Part shown: positions 1 through 6,365 of the stretch, piece by piece
Position numbering within the stretch: the first letter of the stretch is position 1
Layout of the letters: the number at the start of each line of letters is the position of its first letter
Source of the DNA: Actinomycetes bacterium
GTDB lineage: Bacteria > Actinomycetota > Acidimicrobiia > Acidimicrobiales > Microtrichaceae
Assembly: GCA_023423215.1 (NCBI GenBank)
Contig: JAFAFZ010000242.1
Coordinates: forward strand, 1-6,365
DNA length: 6,365 bases
Direction: 5' to 3'
The notes under the pieces: generated by a model
The model's input: the letters and a program-made list of their open reading frames with translations, nothing else
What the model was told of the DNA's origin: nothing
Database searches by the model: none
Translations under genes and position numbers: made by a program

Positions 1-93
1 GAGCTGCGGCGGCAGCACCCGGGGCGGAGGCTCCGCGGCAAGCAGGCGCTGCGGCGGCACGAGGGGCGAGGTGGGGCGCGCCGGGGAGCTCAC
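1..93 (-). CDS. N-terminal fragment of a gene coupled to maltokinase, probably glgB (runs off the left edge)
   Basis: A GTG codon at 93-91 overlaps the maltokinase TGA (92-90) as GTGA, a typical sign of translational coupling, and the frame stays open to the window edge for 31 codons. The visible peptide begins MSSPARPTSPLVPPQRLL and is rich in Pro, Leu and Ala with no recognisable domain. It contains two similar PPQ segments encoded by a 12-bp direct repeat (3-14 and 48-59). In actinobacterial GlgE loci the gene after maltokinase is usually glgB, the 1,4-alpha-glucan branching enzyme that adds alpha-1,6 branches to the glucan made by GlgE. Branching enzymes often have a variable N-terminal stretch before their first carbohydrate-binding domain, which would fit. 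The glgB identity is therefore inferred from synteny, not read from this peptide. The reading frame itself is moderately supported by the overlap. Confidence 0.45.
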   Translation of the reverse strand, partial: MSSPARPTSPLVPPQRLLAAEPPPRVLPPQL

Positions 94-1355
94 GAGTGGT
101 CCTCGGGGCCCGCAGCGGGCAGCTCGTCCTCTCCGTCGAGCAGGCGTTCGACGGCCTGGACCGGCAGGTCGACCAGCTCGGGTCGGTGGGCGAGCTCGTA
201 GGCGACCTCGTAGACGGCCTTGTCCAGCTCGAACACGCTGAGCAGCGCGTCGCGGCTGGGTCGGGACTGCGGAAGCAGCCGGTGGGCGGCGTCGACGTCC
301 GCGTAGCCCGCCAGGAAGGTGTTGACGTTGCGGACGGTCCAGGCGTCGGCCAGGACCCGCAGCTCGTGGTCCGGTTCGCCGTGCAGGCGCAGCGCCATCG
401 CGGCGGCGTACTGGAACGAGCGGGTCATGCCCGCCACGTCGCGCAGCGGCGACGACGGGTGACGACGCTCCGCGACCGGACGTGCCGGCTCCCCCTCGAA
501 GTCCAGCACCATCCAGTTGCGCTGCAGCCGCAGCACCTGGCCCAGGTGCAGGTCGCCGTGGATGCGGATCGCGGCACCCAGGTCCTCGGCCGAGCGCAGG
601 CGGTCGTAGATGCCCTCGATGCGCTGGGTGTCGAGCTGCCCCGCGGCGACCCGGTGCAGCTGGGCGGTCATGTCCTCGGCCCACGCGCTGCCGTCCGCCG
701 GTTCCGCGCCGAAGGCCTCGGCGAGCGCGACGTGGAGGTGGGCGATGTTCTCGCCGAGCAGGCGCGCGTCCTTGGCGAAGTCGAGCTTGCAGTCGCGGGG
801 CGGGCGGCGACGGTTGAACAGCTCGCGCAGCGAGGCCATGGCGAGCTCGAAGCCCTCGCCCCGGCTGCGCTCGTAGCGGCGCACCACGGCCAGGTCGGTC
901 TGGTTGCGACGCCACACCGCGACGGGCACCGGCACGCCGCCGTAGCCGACCTTGCCGAGCGCCTCGGTCACCTCGATGTCCGGGTTCGGCCCGGGCTGCA
1001 CCCGGCGGAACACCTTCATGATGTAGCGCTCGTCGAGCACCACCGAGGTGTTCGACTGCTCCCCCGCCTGCAGGCGGGCCGTGTGCGGGTGCAGGTCGGG
1101 CGCGACGAGGTGGGCGAAGGTCAGCGCGACCTTCTCGTCCGCGAGCGCGTCGAACAGGTGCGCCTCGCCGCGGGGCGTCCCCAGCTCGCCCACCAGCGCG
1201 GACTCGGGCAGGTGGTCCGGCCGCTCCGGGGTCGCGCCCAGCGGCACCTGGTACCAGCTCGCCTCGCCCCGCCCGCGGTCGCCCCGCACCTCGACCAGCA
1301 GCCACAGCAACGTCGGCCAGCCGTCCGCGAGCGTGTCCACGCGTCGCAGCTGCAC
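90..1355 (-). CDS. mak: maltokinase (Mak/Pep2)
   Basis: This enzyme phosphorylates maltose with ATP to give alpha-maltose 1-phosphate, the donor used by GlgE, and acts in the cytosol. Numbered from the GTG at 1355 (421 residues), the signatures are GEQSNTSVV at 98-106 (nucleotide-binding loop region), Lys114 in YIMKVFRR, HGDLHLGQVLR at 266-276 with Asp268 as the expected catalytic base, DFEGEP at 285-290 with Asp285 as a metal ligand, and SPLRDVAGMTRSFQYAA at 303-319. These are the hallmarks of the aminoglycoside-phosphotransferase-like maltokinase family. The GTG is the first canonical start, but homology continues upstream: the in-frame codons at 1356-1448 encode LPAFLAGQRWYS, matching the family's conserved N-terminal motif. 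The true protein is therefore probably 440-452 residues, close to the usual family length. TreS and maltokinase are fused in many bacteria; here they are separate and lie apart. The gene overlaps the next minus-strand frame by 4 nt. Confidence 0.95.
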   Translation of the reverse strand: MQLRRVDTLADGWPTLLWLLVEVRGDRGRGEASWYQVPLGATPERPDHLPESALVGELGTPRGEAHLFDALADEKVALTFAHLVAPDLHPHTARLQAGEQSNTSVVLDERYIMKVFRRVQPGPNPDIEVTEALGKVGYGGVPVPVAVWRRNQTDLAVVRRYERSRGEGFELAMASLRELFNRRRPPRDCKLDFAKDARLLGENIAHLHVALAEAFGAEPADGSAWAEDMTAQLHRVAAGQLDTQRIEGIYDRLRSAEDLGAAIRIHGDLHLGQVLRLQRNWMVLDFEGEPARPVAERRHPSSPLRDVAGMTRSFQYAAAMALRLHGEPDHELRVLADAWTVRNVNTFLAGYADVDAAHRLLPQSRPSRDALLSVFELDKAVYEVAYELAHRPELVDLPVQAVERLLDGEDELPAAGPEDHS

Positions 1356-1448
1356 CTGGGGGTCGTCGACCGCCGAATACCACCGCTGACCCGCCAGGAA
1401 GGCGGGCAGCAGCGCGACCAGTTCTCGAGAAAAGGTTTCGGCGTCGAT
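1356..1448 (-). other. probable N-terminal extension of maltokinase lacking a canonical start codon
   Basis: The maltokinase frame remains open upstream of the GTG at 1355 until a TGA at 1508-1506. It reads through LPAFLAGQRWYSAVDDPQ, and the LPxFLxxQRWY segment is the conserved beginning of Mak proteins, so this stretch is almost certainly translated. It contains no ATG, GTG or TTG in frame. Possible initiation codons are CTG at 1421-1419, or ATC at 1448-1446 or 1454-1452. The ATC at 1448 lies 7 nt after a TAGAAA box (1461-1456), the spacing expected of a leaderless transcript, although the box lacks the final T of TAnnnT. A single-base frameshift near the run of four T (minus strand) just upstream of the CTG, real or from sequencing, would instead join it to an overlapping frame that has GTG codons. 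I cannot choose among these. Confidence 0.6.
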
Positions 1449-1537
1449 GGAGATGTTTCTACCCCGTCGACCCTCGTTCCTCGAACCACCCCCTCTGACG
1501 GTTCGTCACACGCGGTCGCCCGTCGCGGTGCGCGCAC

Positions 1538-1543
1538 TACCGT
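1538..1543 (+). promoter_or_regulatory. putative -10 box (TACCGT) of a leaderless promoter for the acyltransferase gene
   Basis: TACCGT matches the actinobacterial TAnnnT -10 consensus and ends 7 nt before the GTG at 1551. Transcription would then begin at or next to the start codon, giving a leaderless mRNA. There is no Shine-Dalgarno-like purine run before the GTG, which agrees. I see no convincing -35 hexamer at the right distance. The region 1449-1550 is the divergent intergenic space between this gene and maltokinase and must also hold any maltokinase promoter; apart from the weak TAGAAA box at 1456-1461 on the minus strand I see nothing else clear in it. Confidence 0.5.
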
Positions 1544-1550
1544 CCGGTCC

Positions 1551-3614
1551 GTGCTGCAGACGCCGCCGTCACGGCCGACGCAGGGGCTCGGGCTGCCGGC
1601 CGAGCCGCTGGGGCACGTACCGGCGCTCGACGGCATCCGTGCGCTCGCCGTCACCGCGGTGCTCCTCTTCCACGGCGACATCCCGGGCACCGAGGGCGGT
1701 TTCCTCGGCGTGTCGGTGTTCTTCACCCTGTCGGGGTTCCTCATCACCTCGCTGCTGCTGCGACAGTGGACCGGCACCGGCGCGGTGGACCTGCGGGCGT
1801 TCTGGTCACGTCGCTTCCGACGCCTGTTGCCCGCGTCGTGGCTCACCATGGCGCTGGTGCTCATGGTCGGTGCGATCGGCTGGTGGGACACCGAGCAGCT
1901 GCGCTCCCTGCGCGGCGACGTGCCCTGGTCGCTGGCCGAGCTGGTCAACTGGCACTTCATCGCGGTCGGCACCGCGTACGGGGACGACGTCACGCCGCCG
2001 TCCCCGCTGGAGCACTTCTGGAGCCTGGCGATCGAGCAGCAGTTCTACGTCGTGCTGCCGCTGGTGGTCGTCGGCGTGCTGGTCGCCCGCTCCCGGCGGG
2101 CCGCCGACCCCGGCCGCCGGTTGCGCACGTTGGTGGCCGTCCTGGCCGTCGCGGCGGTCGGCTCCGCGGTCGCCAACGGCCTGCTGGCCCGAGGGTCGGT
2201 GGATCGTGCGTACCTCGGCACCGACACCCGGGCGGCCGAGCTGCTGGCCGGTGCCCTGCTGGCGTGCGTCCTGCTGCGGCGCCTCCGGTTCCCCGGCGCC
2301 GCTGCCCGGCGGTGGGCGATCGCCGCCGGTCTCGCCGGCGCCATCGTGCTGGTGCGGCTGGTGCAGGTCGCACGGCTCTCGTCGGAGTGGCTGTACCCGT
2401 GGGGGCTGCTGCTCACGGCCGCCAGCACCTGCGCCCTGATCGTCGCCGCCCTGCAGCTCGGCCCCGTCTCGGCGGTGCTGCGCGCTCGACCGCTGCCCGA
2501 GCTCGGCAGGATCAGCTACGGCGTCTACCTGCTGCACTGGCCGATCTTCCTGCTGCTCACCCCGGCTCGCGTCGGGTGGGGCCCGTGGCCGCTGCTCGTG
2601 CTGCGCGTCGCGGTCACCGTGCCGCTGGCGGTCGCGATGTTCCGCCTGCTCGAGGTGCCGGTCCGCACCGGCGGGCTGTTGCGCACCCGGACGCTGCGTT
2701 TCGCCGTGCCCGCCGCCGCGCTGGTGCTGCTGGTCGGCTCGCAGCTGGTGACGCGGGACCTGCCGCCACCGCCCGACTTCCTCGAGCCGCGCGAGCCCGG
2801 GGACGTCGTCGTGCGCGAGGCCCCGACCACCACGCCGACGACCTCCACGCCGGCACCGACGACCGCAGCATCGGACGCGGGAGCAGCGACGACCACGCCG
2901 TCGTCGACCGAACCGCCACCGCCACCGGTCCCCCCGCAGCGCGTGCTGCTCGTCGGCGACAGCGTCGCGGCCAGCCTGGAGGACGCGCTCGGCGACGTGC
3001 TGACCGAGCGTGGGGTCGCGTTCGCCAGCGTCGCCGCCCCGGGCTGCGGCGTGGTCACCGGTGACCCCGCCGACGCGCAGGGCGCGCCGCTGGAGATCGC
3101 CGCGGCCTGTGACGGCGCCATCCCGCAGCTGCAGCGCGACGGCGGCGCGACGGGGCGACCGGACCTGGTCGTGGTGCTCTCGAGCTGGGAGTCGGGCGAC
3201 CGCATCGTCGACGGCACCTGGTACTCGTTCGACTCGGCCGAGGGCCAGGCTGCACTGCGGGACCTGTACGACCAGACCTTCGACCGGCTCGGTGCCGGCG
3301 GCGCCGCCGTCGCGCTGGCGACGCTGCCGGACAACGTCGACGGCGAGGTGCGCGCCGCGAACCCCGAGGTGGTCCGGCGCAACCGCCTGCTGTCGGCGTT
3401 GCTCGTCGACGTCGCCGCGACGAGCCCCCGGCGCGTGACCGTCGTGCCGTTCGCCGAGGCCGTCTGCCCCACCACGCCGTGCCCGACCCAGGTCGACGGC
3501 GTCACGCTGCGTCCACGCGACGGCGCGCACTTCGACGAGCCCGAGGGTGCTCGCCTGGCCGCCGAGCGGTTGGCGGACCAGCTCCTCGCGATCGACCTGG
3601 CGAGAGTCGCCTGA
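1551..3614 (+). CDS. membrane O-acyltransferase (AT3/OafA family) with C-terminal SGNH domain
   Basis: This 687-residue protein probably moves acyl (often acetyl) groups across the membrane onto a cell-surface or exported sugar. Residues about 22-400 form an acyltransferase-3 domain with roughly ten membrane helices. It carries the family's R-x10-H motif (Arg30, His41), FFTLSGFLI at 57-65, SRRFRRLLPA at 86-95, HFWSLAIEQQFY at 155-166, TDTRAAELLAG at 224-234 and GRISYGVYLLHWPIF at 319-333. A Thr/Pro/Ala-rich linker (about 423-463) leads to an SGNH domain with GDS at 469-471 (Ser471 nucleophile), Gly498 in APGCG, and DGAH at 657-660 (Asp657, His660). This matches the OafA-like AT3-SGNH architecture. 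The start was chosen at the GTG at 1551 because upstream codons in this frame are antisense to maltokinase and a -10 box lies 7 nt before it. The gene is divergent from mak and convergent with treS. The acceptor sugar cannot be read from sequence. Confidence 0.93.
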   Translation: MLQTPPSRPTQGLGLPAEPLGHVPALDGIRALAVTAVLLFHGDIPGTEGGFLGVSVFFTLSGFLITSLLLRQWTGTGAVDLRAFWSRRFRRLLPASWLTMALVLMVGAIGWWDTEQLRSLRGDVPWSLAELVNWHFIAVGTAYGDDVTPPSPLEHFWSLAIEQQFYVVLPLVVVGVLVARSRRAADPGRRLRTLVAVLAVAAVGSAVANGLLARGSVDRAYLGTDTRAAELLAGALLACVLLRRLRFPGAAARRWAIAAGLAGAIVLVRLVQVARLSSEWLYPWGLLLTAASTCALIVAALQLGPVSAVLRARPLPELGRISYGVYLLHWPIFLLLTPARVGWGPWPLLVLRVAVTVPLAVAMFRLLEVPVRTGGLLRTRTLRFAVPAAALVLLVGSQLVTRDLPPPPDFLEPREPGDVVVREAPTTTPTTSTPAPTTAASDAGAATTTPSSTEPPPPPVPPQRVLLVGDSVAASLEDALGDVLTERGVAFASVAAPGCGVVTGDPADAQGAPLEIAAACDGAIPQLQRDGGATGRPDLVVVLSSWESGDRIVDGTWYSFDSAEGQAALRDLYDQTFDRLGAGGAAVALATLPDNVDGEVRAANPEVVRRNRLLSALLVDVAATSPRRVTVVPFAEAVCPTTPCPTQVDGVTLRPRDGAHFDEPEGARLAAERLADQLLAIDLARVA

Positions 3615-3649
3615 GGCACCGGCGCGGCGCGGTCAGTCGGCAGGCTCGG

Positions 3650-5335
<1,686 letters not shown>

Positions 5336-5343
5336 GAGGTCGC

Positions 5344-5349
5344 AGCGTA
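5344..5349 (-). promoter_or_regulatory. putative -10 box (TACGCT) of a leaderless treS promoter
   Basis: Read on the minus strand, TACGCT fits TAnnnT and is followed by 8 nt and then the treS GTG (5335-5333), so transcription would begin at or very near the start codon. No purine-rich ribosome-binding site precedes the GTG. GTGACC at 5370-5365 resembles a -35 element, but the spacing of 15 nt is short. The box lies in the 66-nt gap (5336-5401) after the small membrane protein gene. It suggests treS may have its own promoter in addition to read-through from glgE. Confidence 0.45.
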
Positions 5350-5401
5350 CAAGTGGGTCGAGCGGGTCACGACGCCCCGCGGTCCTGCGGGTCGGCGCCG
5401 A

Positions 5402-5632
5402 TCAGTCGGTCCGGGCGCCTCGCGCGGGGAGCCGGCCGAGCTGGCGTGCACGCAGCCGCGCGGCCCGCGCGAGGAGGAAGAACCCGAGCACGATGAGCGC
5501 GGCGAGCAGCGCCATCACCAGCACCCTGGTCGCCATCGTCGCCTCGGTCGACGCGAACCACATGCCGATCGCGAGGTTCACGATCAGGCACGCGACCCCT
5601 GCGACGCGCAGCGCCAGGATCCGTCCGTTCAC
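5402..5632 (-). CDS. small two-helix membrane protein of unknown function
   Basis: This 76-residue protein matches no family I recognise. It has two hydrophobic segments, about residues 5-27 and 36-55, joined by a short polar loop (STEATMATR, 28-36). Arg4 and Arg9 at the start and an Arg-rich tail (Arg56, 59, 61, 63, 67, 71, 74) predict, by the positive-inside rule, a hairpin with both ends in the cytoplasm. The GTG at 5632 begins 16 nt after the glgE stop, with a weak GAGAG ribosome-binding site (about 5639-5643) at suitable spacing, so it is probably co-transcribed with glgE. Overlapping plus-strand frames look like shadows, while this one has a coherent membrane-protein composition. It could be a membrane anchor or partner for glucan synthesis or export, or simply an unrelated passenger; nothing in the sequence decides this. 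Confidence 0.7.
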   Translation of the reverse strand: MNGRILALRVAGVACLIVNLAIGMWFASTEATMATRVLVMALLAALIVLGFFLLARAARLRARQLGRLPARGARTD

Positions 5633-5648
5633 GCCTGCTCTCGACGGT

Positions 5649-6365
5649 TCACAGGTGCTCGATCCGGAACACGTGGCCGACGCGGTCGTTCGGGTCGAAG
5701 CGCACGTAGCTGCCGTGGCCCGACCAGGTCCACCGTTCGTCGGTCAGCTCGTCGACGACGGTGAAGGGCACGTCGGCCGACAGGCCGAGCGCCGCGTGGT
5801 CGACGAAGACCGTCGCCTCGCGCACCTCGTCCGGCTCGAGGTTGGCCACGACGAGCACCCGGTCGAGCGCACCACCCGGCAGCGCACGGACGTGGCTGTA
5901 GGCGATCACGTCGTCGTGGTCGACGTGGTGGAAGCGCAGCGACGACATGCGCTGCAGCGCCGGGTGTGCACGCCGCACGTGGTTGAGCCGGGACAGCAGC
6001 GGCCAGAGCGAACCGGGTGCGTCGTGGTCTCGCTGCTTCAGCTCGTACTTCTCGGAGTTCCGGTACTCCTCCTTGTCGGGCACCGGGTCGTTCTCGCAGA
6101 GCTCGTAGCCCGAGTACACACCCCAGCTCGGCGCCATCGTCGCGGCGAGCAGCGCCCGCGACGCGAACGCGGCACGTGAGCCGTCGCGCAGCTGGCCCGC
6201 CAGGATGTCGGGCGTGTTCGGCCAGAGGTTGGGACGGAACCACGCCGCGGTGGGCGCGTGGGCCAGCTCCTCGCCGTAGGACGTGAGCTCCCACTTGGTG
6301 CGCCGCCACGTGAAGTACGTGTACGACTGCGTGAACCCGACCTCGGCCAGGCTGTGCATCATCGG
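5649..6365 (-). CDS. glgE: alpha-1,4-glucan:maltose-1-phosphate maltosyltransferase, C-terminal part (5' end outside window)
   Basis: GlgE transfers maltose from alpha-maltose 1-phosphate to the non-reducing end of alpha-1,4-glucans, releasing phosphate; it is the polymerising enzyme of the pathway. The window holds the last 238 residues; the frame is open through the right edge and the ATG at 6362 is internal. Visible family signatures are MMHSLAEVGFTQSYTYFTWR at its start, RPNLWPNTPDIL with the conserved Asp of the GH13_3 catalytic site (codon at 6209-6207), WGVYSGYELCEN, EYRNSEKYELKQRD, LNHVRRAHPALQ, and a C-terminal beta-domain with RVLVVANLEPDEVREATVFVD and a YVRFDP segment near the end. 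The other two catalytic residues, the nucleophile Asp and the acid/base Glu just before the MMH segment, lie outside the window. The sequence matches GlgE rather than generic alpha-amylase and ends normally. The next gene begins 16 nt downstream. Confidence 0.95.
   Translation of the reverse strand, partial: PMMHSLAEVGFTQSYTYFTWRRTKWELTSYGEELAHAPTAAWFRPNLWPNTPDILAGQLRDGSRAAFASRALLAATMAPSWGVYSGYELCENDPVPDKEEYRNSEKYELKQRDHDAPGSLWPLLSRLNHVRRAHPALQRMSSLRFHHVDHDDVIAYSHVRALPGGALDRVLVVANLEPDEVREATVFVDHAALGLSADVPFTVVDELTDERWTWSGHGSYVRFDPNDRVGHVFRIEHL

Noticed and set aside
24..36. Short palindrome gcggag-g-ctccgc as a hairpin
   Set aside because: A one-base loop cannot form a hairpin, and such short palindromes are expected by chance in DNA this GC-rich.
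96..1550. Plus-strand open frame continuous with the acyltransferase, which would add 485 residues to its N-terminus
   Set aside because: It is exactly antisense to the well-supported maltokinase gene, has Arg/Val/Gln/His-rich composition with no domain, and the acyltransferase domain begins right after the GTG at 1551.
1121..1993. Minus-strand frame overlapping the start of maltokinase
   Set aside because: Its downstream part is an out-of-frame reading of maltokinase and its upstream part is antisense to the acyltransferase. It matters only as a possible partner if a frameshift occurs near 1430.
1806..3530. Minus-strand open frame of 574 codons opposite the acyltransferase
   Set aside because: Composition is dominated by Arg, Gln, Gly and Asp with no domain; the plus strand carries all AT3 and SGNH motifs.
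3615..3649. Intrinsic terminator between the convergent acyltransferase and treS genes
   Set aside because: No clear stem-loop with a T-run is visible; the space is mainly the 17-bp repeat.

Overview
The window is very GC-rich (about 70% or more by eye), with strong G/C third-position bias, GTG starts, and genes that lack Shine-Dalgarno sequences but have a TAnnnT box just upstream. Together with the gene content, a GlgE-type alpha-glucan pathway, this points to a high-GC actinobacterium. I cannot name a genus. I see no mobile element, tRNA, rRNA or CRISPR array.

Layout, read along the minus strand from the right edge: the C-terminal third of glgE (maltosyltransferase, entering from outside the window, stop at 5649); 16 nt later a 76-residue two-helix membrane protein (5402-5632); a 66-nt gap holding a promoter-like box; treS (trehalose synthase, 3650-5335); then, after an interruption, mak/pep2 (maltokinase, 90 to at least 1355). 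At the left edge a GTGA overlap starts a further minus-strand frame, probably glgB but seen for only 31 codons. The interruption is a plus-strand gene (1551-3614) for a 687-residue integral membrane O-acyltransferase with an extracytoplasmic SGNH domain. It is divergent from mak and convergent with treS.

How the genes fit: TreS interconverts trehalose and maltose, Mak phosphorylates maltose to maltose 1-phosphate, GlgE uses that as donor to extend alpha-1,4-glucan, and GlgB adds branches. The acyltransferase is not a known part of this pathway. Its position between two pathway genes raises the possibility that it modifies an exported glucan or trehalose derivative, but that is inference from position only.

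Points most worth a second look: (1) the conserved N-terminus of maltokinase lies upstream of the first in-frame GTG, and that stretch has no ATG, GTG or TTG; (2) the acyltransferase sits inside the pathway locus on the opposite strand; (3) the small membrane protein between glgE and treS; (4) two apparently leaderless GTG starts; (5) a 17-bp tandem duplication across the treS stop codon. No wholly new system is evident; most of the window is a recognisable GlgE-pathway locus.
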